Part shown: positions 42,479-51,669 of the stretch, in pieces
Numbering within the stretch: position 1 is the stretch's first letter
Layout: every line of letters starts with the position of its first letter
Assembly (NCBI GenBank): GCA_963753545.1
Contig: CAVWCQ010000008.1
Coordinates: forward strand, 2,418,001 to 2,482,000
Source: CAVWCQ01 sp963753545
Lineage (GTDB): Bacteria; Chloroflexota; Anaerolineae; Aggregatilineales; Aggregatilineaceae
Length of the DNA: 64,000 nucleotides
Direction of reading: 5' to 3'
The notes under the pieces: model-generated
What the model was told of the DNA's origin: nothing
The model's input: the letters and a program-made list of their open reading frames with translations, nothing else
Database searches by the model: none
Program-made: the position numbers and the translations under genes

Positions 42479-43585
42479 ATGAAGGCTGCGTCTTCCCAAA
42501 TTCCGTCCGAACAAGATTTTGAACTGCTGTCAGCATATCTGGATGGCGAGCTCACCGATTCCGAACGTGAGGCGCTCGAAAAAAGGCTTTCGGACGATAT
42601 CCAACTGCGCACGGCCCTCAACAGCTTGCGGAATACGTCCCGGCTGATTCACGATCTGCCGCGCTTCAAAGCGCCCCGCAATTTTACACTGGACCCTGCT
42701 GTGTATGGCAGTAAGCCCTCCTGGTGGCAGCGGCTGTTCGTTCCAGGAAGACTCTTGGAGGTATCAGGCGCTCTCGGAGCCGCCGCCTCAATGGTGCTGA
42801 TCGTCCTGGCATTGCTTTATGGCAAGCCGGAACAAATCCAGGTTAAGGAGAGTAATCAGGCGGCTGCCCCCATAACGGAACAGCCGGATCAGTCGGGGGC
42901 AGTGGCCCTCGCTCCATCCGCGACGCGGACGCTGCTTCCGACCGCCACACAACTCCTCATGACCGCCAACGCAGTGGAAGAATATGCGGCTGATAGTGAA
43001 GGCGCAGCCCCGTCGGTCAACGCCGCGCCGCCAGTTAACGCCGCGCCGCCAGGGGCAATAGGCGGAGAGCAGGGCTTTTATGCTGCAACACAGCAGATAG
43101 GCATCGCCCAGGCTGCCCCTAATAATCAGTATTCGACCAGCGATCAGATGGGCCCATCAGTCGCAGCAGGGGCAGCAGCCCCGGCAGCGGCCCTTCCCGC
43201 CCCAACGGCGACGATGAAGATGATGGGTACTGCCTCTCCACTTCCGCCAGCGCCAGACGCGGCACTGGAAATGCAGCAAAGTCAGGTCCAGCCCACCACC
43301 GGGGTCCAAAATGCGCCTGAGATACCATATGCCGCCGAAGCTCAGGATTCGGCGGCACTGAAAGCGACGGAAGAGATAACTCCGGCACAGGCTGCTCAGG
43401 AAACTGCGATGCGTGACGTAGGTACAGCGACGGCTGAAATGGTGGTACAAGACCATGATGAGCATGTAAAGGTCGAGACACGCACGGAAGGAAAAGATTA
43501 CCGCTGGCTGGCAGGAATCGGCGCAGCAGCGCTGATCGGTTCCCTGGGTCTCGTTCTGGTTGGCTGGCGGAGAACACACGGATGA
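42479..43585 (+). CDS. Anti-sigma-factor-like transmembrane protein
   Basis: A 368-residue protein. The N-terminal 50 residues (DFELLSAYLDGELTDSEREA, then LEKRLSDDIQLRTAL) match the anti-sigma ASD helix pattern, but the zinc-binding HxxxCxxC is absent. One membrane helix follows (about 97-120, GALGAAASMVLIVLALLYG). The outer part (120-340) is low complexity, rich in Ala, Pro and Gln, with a VNAAPP repeat (about 179-190). A second hydrophobic helix lies at the C-terminus (YRWLAGIGAAALIGSLGLVL). Position after the ECF gene and this topology make regulation of that sigma factor likely. Its stop overlaps the next gene's start. Confidence 0.8.
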   Translation: MKAASSQIPSEQDFELLSAYLDGELTDSEREALEKRLSDDIQLRTALNSLRNTSRLIHDLPRFKAPRNFTLDPAVYGSKPSWWQRLFVPGRLLEVSGALGAAASMVLIVLALLYGKPEQIQVKESNQAAAPITEQPDQSGAVALAPSATRTLLPTATQLLMTANAVEEYAADSEGAAPSVNAAPPVNAAPPGAIGGEQGFYAATQQIGIAQAAPNNQYSTSDQMGPSVAAGAAAPAAALPAPTATMKMMGTASPLPPAPDAALEMQQSQVQPTTGVQNAPEIPYAAEAQDSAALKATEEITPAQAAQETAMRDVGTATAEMVVQDHDEHVKVETRTEGKDYRWLAGIGAAALIGSLGLVLVGWRRTHG

Positions 43586-44082
43586 GGCCACCCGTCAACT
43601 TCTGCCAGGTCTGCGGCCATGCGATGATTGACAAGCAAGCTTTCGGGCAGCTTCGCCGCGTGTGCCCAACCTGCGGATTCGTCCATTTCACCGATCCAAA
43701 AGTCGCTGTTGTCGTCTTCATCGAACAGGATCATCGCGTGCTGCTCGTTCGCCGCGCCTTTGATCCGGAGCGCGGCAAATGGGCGCTGCCAGCCGGGTTC
43801 ATTGATGACGGTGAAATTCCGGTAGAGGCTGCTGTTCGTGAAGTCCGAGAAGAAACAGGGCTGGAAATCGAAATTACACGGTTGGTCGATGTTCTCGCCG
43901 GATCGGATACAGGCGAAGCATCGATAGTGATCATCTATGTCGCCCGTATGACAGGAGGTACGGCTCAAGCGCAGGATGATGCCGACGGACTGCTCTGGTA
44001 TGCCACATCTGATCCGCTTCCCGAACTGGCATTTGAGAGCACACGCTTAATGCTGGGCCTTTGGCGCGGCTCAGACATCTAA
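43582..44082 (+). CDS. Nudix hydrolase with N-terminal zinc ribbon
   Basis: A 166-residue protein of the NADH-pyrophosphatase-like Nudix group. The N-terminal zinc ribbon has two CxxC pairs (NFCQVCG and RVCPTCG), and the Nudix box is GFIDDGEIPVEAAVREVREE plus TGLEIEI, with all catalytic glutamates (GX5EX7REUXEEXGU). ALPAGFIDDGE before the box is typical. The enzyme hydrolyses nucleoside diphosphate derivatives, possibly damaged or dinucleotide substrates; the substrate is not fixed by sequence. The ATG overlaps the anti-sigma stop (ATGA), so the gene is part of the sigma operon, which might link it to stress. Convergent with the SDR gene. Confidence 0.92.
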   Translation: MRPPVNFCQVCGHAMIDKQAFGQLRRVCPTCGFVHFTDPKVAVVVFIEQDHRVLLVRRAFDPERGKWALPAGFIDDGEIPVEAAVREVREETGLEIEITRLVDVLAGSDTGEASIVIIYVARMTGGTAQAQDDADGLLWYATSDPLPELAFESTRLMLGLWRGSDI

Positions 44083-44983
44083 ACGGCCAAGTTTTTGCAT
44101 CCCCGCTCTTGAGTTGAGCATCCAGCCGCCAGCGCCAGAACAGCGTCACCAGCAGCGGGAAATGGCGTTCCGTCCATGTGCCAAGCTGCGGCAGCCACCC
44201 ACCTAACACGACTTCATTTTTGCCCTGCACCAGTGCCAAAACAGCCTTTTCGGCTACCGCATCGGGCGTGTCGACCTGGAATCCGCTCTCCCGAAGCAGC
44301 GCCTCAGAATCCGCGCCTAGCATTTCTGTCTGTGTCCAACTGGGCAAAACATGCGTTAAATGGATGCCTGTACCCATCAACTCGCGGCGCAGCGCGTCGC
44401 CAAACGCGGCTAATCCGTGTTTAGCGGCGACATAGCTGGTCATCTGCGGAAGGGCAATCCGGGATAGTCCGGAGCCAATATTCAGAATGTAGCCCTCTTT
44501 TTGAGCCAGCATGTGCGGCAGCGCCAATTGGGTTAAGCGGATTGCCACCCACAGATTCAGCCGCAGTACTTTTTCGATCACCTTTGGGTCAAGACTTTGC
44601 AGCGGCCCACTGTGTGTCATCCCTGCATTGTTGACCAGGACATCAATGCGTCCAAACGTTTCAAGCGTGCGAGTTATCACCTGTTCAAGCTGGGTCTCAT
44701 CAGTCAGATCGGCGGGAATAACCAGCGCATCGGGGGTATACGGCTCAATCTCGCGCCGCACCGCCTCCAGGCGATCTTCCCGCCGGGCAACCAGTACAAC
44801 TCGCGCGCCGCGCCGGGCAAAGGCATAAGCCAGCGCCCGCCCGATGCCCGATGATGCTCCTGTGACCAGGACTACTTTATCATTCAGAACCAGCGTTGAA
44901 TGTTGGGGGCGCAAATAGCGAACAAACCAGTACAATCCTGCCCCCAGAACACCGCCCCACAACAGGTGGTTTTTATCCATCAA
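43931..44983 (-). CDS. Short-chain dehydrogenase/reductase with doubtful C-terminal tail
   Basis: A 350-residue reading frame. An N-terminal membrane segment (LLWGGVLGAGLYWFVRYL) precedes a classical SDR: VVLVTGASSGIGRALAYAFA (cofactor loop), VLVNNAGMTHSGPL, and the catalytic IGSGLSRIALPQMTSYVAAK (S, YxxxK). Ligand-side LTHVLPSWTQTEML also fits. Residues after about 297 (QLKSGDAKTW onwards) overlap the opposite-strand Nudix gene by 150 bp and do not look like SDR sequence. A one-base indel near 44110 would end the protein at about 44072 instead, next to the Nudix stop. The start overlaps the methyltransferase stop by 4 bp. Substrate unknown. Confidence 0.82.
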   Translation of the reverse strand: MMDKNHLLWGGVLGAGLYWFVRYLRPQHSTLVLNDKVVLVTGASSGIGRALAYAFARRGARVVLVARREDRLEAVRREIEPYTPDALVIPADLTDETQLEQVITRTLETFGRIDVLVNNAGMTHSGPLQSLDPKVIEKVLRLNLWVAIRLTQLALPHMLAQKEGYILNIGSGLSRIALPQMTSYVAAKHGLAAFGDALRRELMGTGIHLTHVLPSWTQTEMLGADSEALLRESGFQVDTPDAVAEKAVLALVQGKNEVVLGGWLPQLGTWTERHFPLLVTLFWRWRLDAQLKSGDAKTWPFRCLSRAKGPALSVCSQMPVREADQMWHTRAVRRHHPALEPYLLSYGRHR

Positions 44984-45741
44984 TCCCCCTTTCGCGCGAT
45001 CAGGATCTGGTTAACACCCATCGACAGCGGCACAAGGGTCGTCCGGCTCACGACTTGCAGCAGCGAAGGTAGCCCAAACAGCCCGAACTGGATCACATTG
45101 GGAATGAGGGGCATATAAGGCACATCCCACAGGCCGTCGCCAAAATGTCGCAGGACGCGGAAACCACTCTGCTGCACCCATTCCCGCCACTGCTGCGGCG
45201 GCTGTACGTTGATATGGGTTGGGTCTTTGCCAATCGCATCCGTCTGAGGGTCTTTGAAGCGGCGCAAGCTGTAGATGGGGTTAGGTGTGGCAAACAGAAA
45301 CAGCCCACCATTTTTCAGGATGCGGTTTACCTGCCGTATCGTGTCCGCAGGATCGGGCAGGTGTTCGACCAGATGCAGCGCCACAACCACGCTGAATTCC
45401 TGATCGGCAAAGCGCGATAGATCATCGGCGCTCATCACAATGCCTTCGGCTTTTGGCGCGTTCTGTTTAAGCTGCTCGATGCTGTAATCGGCAATATCAA
45501 CGCCCACGCAGGCGAAGTCATCTTGCAGCAGGCCAAGCAAGTGCCCCAGGCCGCAGCCTAGTTCCAGCAACCGCCCGCCTTCCTCTGGCGCATATCGCCG
45601 CACCAGGGCCGCGTAGTAGCGGCGAGCAAACCAGTACATGCTGAACCGCCCCAGGGGGCGATCCGCGTAATTGTAGTTTTTGAAGTACTGCTCGCCGTAT
45701 TCTTCCATCGGAATGTCGGGCTTATTTTTGGACATAGACAA
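44980..45741 (-). CDS. Class I SAM-dependent methyltransferase
   Basis: A 253-residue protein. Motif I is GGRLLELGCGLGHLLGLLQD (about 74-93), followed by FACVGVDIADYSIEQLKQN for motif Post I, FSVVVALHLVEHLPDP for motif II/III, and LKNGGLFLFATPNPIYSLRR. This arrangement is typical of Methyltransf_11/23 enzymes acting on small molecules or on lipid/sugar substrates. The N-terminal part has YGEQYFKNYNYADRPLGRFS. The gene is the first of a pair with the SDR (4-bp overlap), downstream of the nuo operon but separated from it by a terminator and a spacer of 193 bp. The substrate is unknown. Confidence 0.9.
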   Translation of the reverse strand: MSMSKNKPDIPMEEYGEQYFKNYNYADRPLGRFSMYWFARRYYAALVRRYAPEEGGRLLELGCGLGHLLGLLQDDFACVGVDIADYSIEQLKQNAPKAEGIVMSADDLSRFADQEFSVVVALHLVEHLPDPADTIRQVNRILKNGGLFLFATPNPIYSLRRFKDPQTDAIGKDPTHINVQPPQQWREWVQQSGFRVLRHFGDGLWDVPYMPLIPNVIQFGLFGLPSLLQVVSRTTLVPLSMGVNQILIARKGD

Positions 45742-45850
45742 CCTCTACTTAAAGATACACGCCGTTCTCGAAATTGCTCACGGCAATTGTAGCCAGATAT
45801 ACGGAAAAACAACCACTCATTGCAGTTATGTTGAGAACCAAAACCTCTTC

Positions 45851-45878
45851 GGGGTATTAAGGGGACCTCCCCTGGAAA
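45851..45878 (+). repeat. 28-nt palindromic repeat, copy 2
   Basis: GGGGTATTAAGGGGA-CC-TCCCCTGGAAA differs from copy 1 (35018-35045) only in the two central bases. It lies between the nuoN terminator and the methyltransferase gene. Confidence 0.7.
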
Positions 45879-45880
45879 AA

Positions 45881-45911
45881 ACAAAAAAGAGGCAGCCTTG
45901 CGGCTGCCTCT
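45881..45911 (-). terminator. Rho-independent terminator of the nuo operon
   Basis: A 10-bp stem AGAGGCAGCC-TTGC-GGCTGCCTCT (45888-45911) followed on the minus strand by a run of six T (45888-45883) and more T-rich bases. It lies 23 bp after nuoN. Confidence 0.93.
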
Positions 45912-45934
45912 ATTGGTGCTCATTGTGCGCCCGA

Positions 45935-47450
45935 TTAGCCGCCAAAAGCAAGCGTAATATCGCGGGCCATCTCTGCCAGGAAGTACGGGGCCACGCCCAG
46001 CAGCAGCGTCCCTACCGCCGCGATGCCAATTGCCCAGGCCAGCGGGCGCGGCAAAATCGTTTCCCCGGTTCCTTCTTCAAAGTACATCAGCCAGACGATC
46101 CGCAGATAGTAGTACGCGGAAATCAGACTGGTGGTGACACCGACAACGGCAATCGGCCACAAGTCCGCCGCAACAGCCGCCCTGAAGACAAACCACTTCC
46201 CGATAAATCCCGCTGTAGGGAGGAATACCGATCAGGCTGAGCATAAACAGAGCCATCGCCGCCGCCAGCCAGGGTTGTTTGCGGGCCAATCCGCGCATAC
46301 TGCCTAACCCTGTATTGCTTGCATCATCTTTTTCAACCGTCATGACAACGGCAAACGCGCCAATATTGGTGAAGGTGTAGGCCATCAGGTAAATCAACAC
46401 AGCCTGCACCGCACCGTCCGCCTCGCTAGCCTTCGCTGCCGCCGCCACCGCAATCAGAATATATCCCGCGTGGGCAATGCTCGAATAAGCCAGCAAGCGC
46501 TTCAGATCGGTCTGTACGATAGCAACCAGGTTGCCAAGTACCATCGTCAGAACGGCAACGATCCAGATACTGTCTCGCCAGGCCGCTACATCGCCGTTTT
46601 CCAGAACAAAGTTTGGCAAACCAGCTACCAGAACACGCAGCAGTGCGGCAAAACCGCCGACTTTAGCCGCGACACTCATATAAGCTACGATGGACGTCGG
46701 AGCGCCCTGATAGACATCAGGCGTCCACATATGGAAGGGAACTGCCGCGATCTTGAAACCGAGTCCGACCAGCACCAATCCTGCGCCGACCAGCAGCAGG
46801 TAGCGCGATGCCGTATCGTCCTCAACGACGGTTCCAACCGACTGCCAGATTTCCCGAAGAGTTGTGGTTCCAGTTGCGCCATAAATGAGCGCGATGCCAT
46901 AAACCAGGAACCCGGAGGCAAACGCGCCCAACAAAAAGTACTTCATGGCGCTTTCTTCCGAGGCTTCCTGTGGGCGGCGGAACCCGCTGAGAATGTACAG
47001 CGGAATGGAGAGCAGTTCGAGCGCGACAAAGATCACGGTCAGATCGCCAGCCGCGCCCATGAACATCACACCCGTCGTCGTGAACAGCAGCAGCGTATAG
47101 TATTCGCCGCGCTGAATTCCGGTTCGCTCCAGATAGTCATAAGCGACCATCACGCCGAGCAGCGCCGAAACGAGCGCGATTACATTCACCATATCGGTAA
47201 ACTTGTCGGCAATGAACATGCCGAAGAAGGCATCGTGTCCATTTCCGAACTCAACTGCTCCGGTCAGCGACAGCAGCGCCAATACAAGCGATACTCCAAT
47301 TCCCGCCGCTGCCAGCCATGCCGTGATGGACTTACGGTTTCTGGGCACAAACAGATCGACCAGCAGCAGGATGCAGGTTCCCAGCGCCAGCATCGTTACC
47401 GGAAGGGCCGCGCCGACATTCAAATCGCCTAAACGAGGGACTTCAAACAT
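45935..47450 (-). CDS. nuoN: NADH-quinone oxidoreductase subunit N, one frameshift
   Basis: Two frames give a protein of about 504 residues with 14 hydrophobic segments, the size of NuoN. The first part has DLTVIFVALELLSIPLYILS and the antiporter-like core LFKIAAVPFHMWTPDVYQGA (written here as GFKIAAVPFHMWTPDVYQG), LKRLLAYSSIAHAGYILIAV and FMLSLIGIPP. After the PP the correct frame reads TAGFIGKWFVFRAAV and ends at 45935; a single extra base at about 46217 breaks it. NuoN is one of three antiporter-like proton channels of complex I. It is the last gene of the operon, followed by a strong terminator. Confidence 0.92.
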
Positions 47451-47464
47451 CGCCCGTCACCACC

Positions 47465-48973
47465 TTATCGTCCAGCTGACGTGGAAACCGTATGGTTGAC
47501 TCTGTTGATTAAGTCGCTCACTGACGGGTCCATAAACTTGAAGAAGAAACCCGCCTGCAAGCCAATGAGGAAAACCATGACCAGGATCGGGATGACGGAC
47601 CATAGTTCCTGCCAGTTCAGATCAGGCAGATGTTTGTTCTCTTCTTTGTCCAGCGCGCCCATAAAGACCGAGTTGAACATATAGAGCATGTAGATCGCTG
47701 CCAGGATGATGCCAATGGAAGCGAACACGGTAAACCACAGGCTCAGGAATTCGGACCCTGCCGCGCCGAGCAGAATGGTAAATTCGCCCACAAATCCGTT
47801 CAGACCAGGCAGACCCATGCTGGACAGCACAATGATCAGGGACAGTCCACCGTAAAGCGGCATGGCCTTCCAGATTCCGCCAAAGGCGCTCATCAGCTTG
47901 GTATGGCGGCGTTCGTAGAGCATGCCGACCAGCAAGAATAAGCCGCCCGTGCTGATGCCGTGGTTCACCATTTGCAGGATACCGCCCTGCACTCCCGCGG
48001 AGTTGAGAGCGAAGATACCCAGCATCACAAAACCGAGGTGACTGATCGATGAGTATGCAACCAGTTTTTTGACGTCTTTTTGCCCGTAACTAACCCATGC
48101 CCCGTAGATGATACCAATTACCGCCAGCACGGCGATATAGGGCGCGAAGTCTTTACTTGCCTCCGGGAACAGCGGCAGGTTAAAGCGCACGAAGCCATAG
48201 GTGCCCATTTTCAGCATGACGCCTGCCAGGATAACCGATCCGGCGGTGGGGGCCTGCACGTGCGCATCGGGCAGCCACGAATGTAGAGGCCACATCGGGA
48301 CTTTGACGGCAAACGCCAGCGCGAACGCCAGAAACAGCAGCCGTTCCGTGCCAATGCTCAGAGACAGTTCTCCTCTCTCGAATTGGCCAAGAATCTCCGG
48401 GACGGCGAAAGTTCCGGCCCGGTTGCCCAGCCACAGGATGGCGACCAGCATCAGCAAACTGCCCGCCATCGTGTAGAGGAAGAACTTGATCGCTGCATAG
48501 ATGCGCTCTTCTCCGCCCCAGATGCCGATCAGGAAGTACATCGGGACCAGGGTCACTTCCCAGAAGATGTAGAACAGGAAGAGATCCTGCGCAACAAATA
48601 CGCCCAGCATCGCTGATTCGAGGACGAGCATGAAAATATAGTACAGGCGCAAGCGGTCTTTGATCGGGCCAAACGAGGCCAGAATCGCCAGCGGCATAAT
48701 AAATGTGGTCAGCAGCACCAGCCAGATGCTGATACCGTCCACCCCGACGTAATATTGGATGTTAAATGTGTTTGCGGTGATCCAATTGGTCTGATCGACC
48801 TTTTGCAAGCCAGCCAGACCCGTATCAAAGTTTCTGAGCAGCAGCAGCGACAGCCCAAACGTGACCAGGGATACCGTCAATGTAATCCAGCGGATCGCCT
48901 GATCGGTCAGAGTCCGTATGAAAAGCAGTGGGATGATACCCAACAGCGGCAGCAGCCATAACAGAGTGACCAT
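47465..48973 (-). CDS. nuoM: NADH-quinone oxidoreductase subunit M
   Basis: An intact 502-residue antiporter-like complex I subunit with 14 hydrophobic segments. Typical motifs are VGVDGISIWLVLLTTFIMPL, FYIFWEVTLVPMYFLIGIWG (with the key glutamate), KVPMWPLHSWLPDAHVQAPT, KKLVAYSSISHLGFVMLGIF and MGLPGLNGFVGEFTILLGA. The protein forms one proton channel in the membrane arm. It lies 14 bp before nuoN and 19 bp after nuoL. Of the large nuo membrane genes it is the only one that reads through without a break. Confidence 0.97.
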   Translation of the reverse strand: MVTLLWLLPLLGIIPLLFIRTLTDQAIRWITLTVSLVTFGLSLLLLRNFDTGLAGLQKVDQTNWITANTFNIQYYVGVDGISIWLVLLTTFIMPLAILASFGPIKDRLRLYYIFMLVLESAMLGVFVAQDLFLFYIFWEVTLVPMYFLIGIWGGEERIYAAIKFFLYTMAGSLLMLVAILWLGNRAGTFAVPEILGQFERGELSLSIGTERLLFLAFALAFAVKVPMWPLHSWLPDAHVQAPTAGSVILAGVMLKMGTYGFVRFNLPLFPEASKDFAPYIAVLAVIGIIYGAWVSYGQKDVKKLVAYSSISHLGFVMLGIFALNSAGVQGGILQMVNHGISTGGLFLLVGMLYERRHTKLMSAFGGIWKAMPLYGGLSLIIVLSSMGLPGLNGFVGEFTILLGAAGSEFLSLWFTVFASIGIILAAIYMLYMFNSVFMGALDKEENKHLPDLNWQELWSVIPILVMVFLIGLQAGFFFKFMDPSVSDLINRVNHTVSTSAGR

Positions 48974-48992
48974 ATATTTTCGTCCTTGTGCC

Positions 48993-51315
48993 TTAGATTC
49001 CCAGCAATTCGCGAATCACAGGGAAGAGAATAATCACAATCACCAGTAAAGCACCGAACAACACGCTCAGCGCATAAGTTCGTACATATCCGGTCTGAAT
49101 GCGGCGCAGCCGGGCCGATAGCGCCTGAGTCCAACTGCCAAGGCTGTTAAACGCCCGGTCAATTCCACCGCGATCAACAGGATTAGTCAGAAATTCCGTC
49201 ACGTTTTGGAAACTGCGATAGATCACGCGCTCATGAACGTAGTTATGCCAGAACTCCCAGTCTACCTGATTCGCCAAAAACTGAGCAGCCTGCTGGTAGG
49301 GACGGACAAACAGGCGGGAATAGGTCTCGTCCCAATACAGCTTGGCATTCGCCAGCGCAAAGGCAGGAGCCGTGCTCGAATTGGTTTCCAGGGGATCACG
49401 CCGTAGACCTGCCAGCACACCATCGTTATAAACCCGCCGGGCGAGAAAGATTGCGCTCAGGGCCAGAGCGACGGCAATGGTAGCCAGCAGCCACTGGAAA
49501 TCACCCGCGTGCGCAAAGGTAACACTTTCCTCAAGCCAACTGGTGAACTTGTGCTCGCCGAAGATCGCACCAAGCAGCGGGAACCCCTTAGGCACGTTGA
49601 TAAAGCCCATGATCGCACTGCCAACTGCCAGCACCATGAGCGGGCCGACCATGACCCAAACCGACTCTTCAGCATGTTCCGCCGCTTCATGGCGCGGTTC
49701 ACCCAGAAAGACAAGGCAGACCTGCCGCCACATGTAGAAGGCGGTAAACGCCGCTGCCGTCAGCAGCAGGGCAAAGGCGATATAGCCATCTAAACGGCCA
49801 TCATCCAGGCCCACTTTGAGGGCATCGCCCAGAATTTCGTCTTTCGACCAGAACCCGGCAAATGGGATAATCCCGGAGAGGGCCAGCGTTCCGACGAGGT
49901 AGGTACGGTAGGTCCAGGGCATACGCTTGCGCAGTCCGCCCATAAAGCGCATATCCTGCGGATCGAAAGCATCATGCTTGCGCTTGCTCTTGGAACTTTC
50001 GTGCTCGTCAGAGTGCGTATGGTGGTGACCGTGCTCCATCCCGTGAATTACCGAACCGGAGCCGAGAAACAACAGAGCTTTGAAGAAGGCATGCGTGACC
50101 AGATGGAACATCGCCGCCGCATACGCGCCCACACCAACCGCCGCGACCATAAACCCAAGCTGGCTGACAGTACTGTAGGCAAGCACTTTTTTAATATCCC
50201 ATTGCCCGACAGCGATAAATCCAGCCATAATCGCCGTTGACGCGCCTATCAGCGTAACAACAAACGAAGTTGTGTCCGCCGCGTGATAGAGCACATTCGA
50301 GCGAACCATCATATAAACGCCCGCCGTCACCATCGTCGCCGCGTGAATGAGGGCACTGACCGGGGTCGGGCCAGCCATCGCATCAGGCAGCCAGACGAAC
50401 AGCGGAATCTGCGCGCTCTTGCCCGTCGCGCCCAGCAGGAACAGCATCGTGATAATCGTTAGCATTGTTTTGAAGCTGAACGACACATTCCCGAATTGGA
50501 CGCTGATGACCACCTTCTTCCAGCCAGATCGAAGCCTGGTTGAAGACACCCATTGAGCCAGCCTGTGCTTCGGATACAGCTTCGCCTTCAGCGGGCTGTG
50601 CTTCTTCCGCCGAGAAGAGCGGCGTTTCTGCGGCGGCTTCAGCGTGATGCCTTATCGGCTCTTCGCCGGGCTTGTAATAATCCAGCGTGCGGAACGTCCA
50701 GAAGGTCAGCAGAACACCCAGCACCAGCCCAAAGTCGCCCACGCGGTTAACAATAAACGCTTTGCGGGCGGCATCACTGTTTTTCCAGCCTACACCGCCG
50801 GGCTTGTCGAACCAGAAGCCAATCAGCAGGTACGAGCAGAGACCCACGCCTTCCCAGCCGACGAACATCATCAGGAAATTGTTGCCCGTTACGAGGGTAA
50901 GCATGAAGACCAGGAACAGATTCAGATAGACGAAGAAGCGGGGGAAACGCTCATCGCCGTGCATATAACCAACGGCATAGAGGTGGATCAGCGAGCCAAC
51001 GCCCGTTACCACCAGCATCATCGTCACACTGAGCGTATCCACGCGGAACTGCCAGAGAATGTCGACATTCTGCGACGGGATTTTGATCCAGGTGTGCAGC
51101 AGCGGCATATTGATCACTCCTGCTTTATACCCTGTATCGATCAGGGATATCCACAGGATCACAGCGATCAGGAAGGAAGTTGCACTGGCACCTACGGCCA
51201 CAATACCGACACCCCGTTCACCCAGCCTGCGCCCGGCAAACAGGTTGATCAGCATTCCGATCAACGGAATGAACACTACAAGCGGTACAAGGTCATAAAA
51301 GTTTTCCATCGTCAT
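48993..51315 (-). CDS. nuoL: NADH-quinone oxidoreductase subunit L, one frameshift
   Basis: Two frames join near 50513 (SIWLEE then VVISVQFGNV) into a protein of about 774 residues, longer than the usual 610-650. Part 1 has the N-terminal helices and FLMMFVGWEGVGLCSYLLIG. Part 2 has KSAQIPLFVWLPDAMAGPTP, VSALIHAATMVTAGVYMM and KKVLAYSTVSQLGFMVAAVG. The long C-terminal amphipathic helix region and last helix (PVIRELLGI) are present. Two inserted loops stand out: an acidic one (HHAEAAAETPLFSAEEAQ) before the break and a His-rich one (GMEHGHHHTHSDEHESSK). NuoL is the distal proton channel. Confidence 0.93.
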
Positions 51316-51335
51316 CCCTTGCGGATACGAAGCGA

Positions 51336-51650
51336 TTAATCTTTAAACATGTGCAGATCATCGATGTTGATACTCTTCTTGGTGCGGAAGATGGCAACGA
51401 TCAGCGCCAGACCGACGGCAACTTCTGCCGCCGCCACCGTCATGACAAAAAACACCACCAGATTCCCATCACCGTTTTCCCACTGGCGGGCAAACGCAGC
51501 CAGCGCCAGGTTCGCGGCATTGAGCATCAATTCCACCGACATAAAGACCAGGATGGCATTCCGGCGCACTAAAACGCCCAATGCCCCCAGGATAAAGAGA
51601 ATCGCGCTCAGCAAAACAAACAATTCGATTGCAACTTCGGGCGCACCCAT
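51336..51650 (-). CDS. nuoK: NADH-quinone oxidoreductase subunit K
   Basis: A 104-residue, three-helix subunit starting MGAPEVAIELFVLLSAILFI; the conserved acidic helix 2 reads FMSVELMLNAANLALAAFA (glutamate needed for proton transfer) and the third helix FFVMTVAAAEVAVGLALIVA. AGGAAAG lies 6 nt before the ATG at 51650, so translation should start here. The frame is nevertheless open into the upstream nuoJ, giving an apparent J-K fusion; I think the nuoJ stop is hidden by an indel. NuoK sits beside NuoJ in the membrane arm. Confidence 0.92.
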   Translation of the reverse strand: MGAPEVAIELFVLLSAILFILGALGVLVRRNAILVFMSVELMLNAANLALAAFARQWENGDGNLVVFFVMTVAAAEVAVGLALIVAIFRTKKSINIDDLHMFKD

Positions 51651-51669
51651 CCGATCTTTCCTTTCGCCT

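Noticed and set aside
43931..44080. Last 50 residues of the SDR reading frame as a genuine C-terminal domain.
   Set aside because: They are antisense to the conserved Nudix core and unlike SDR tails; more likely read-through after an indel.
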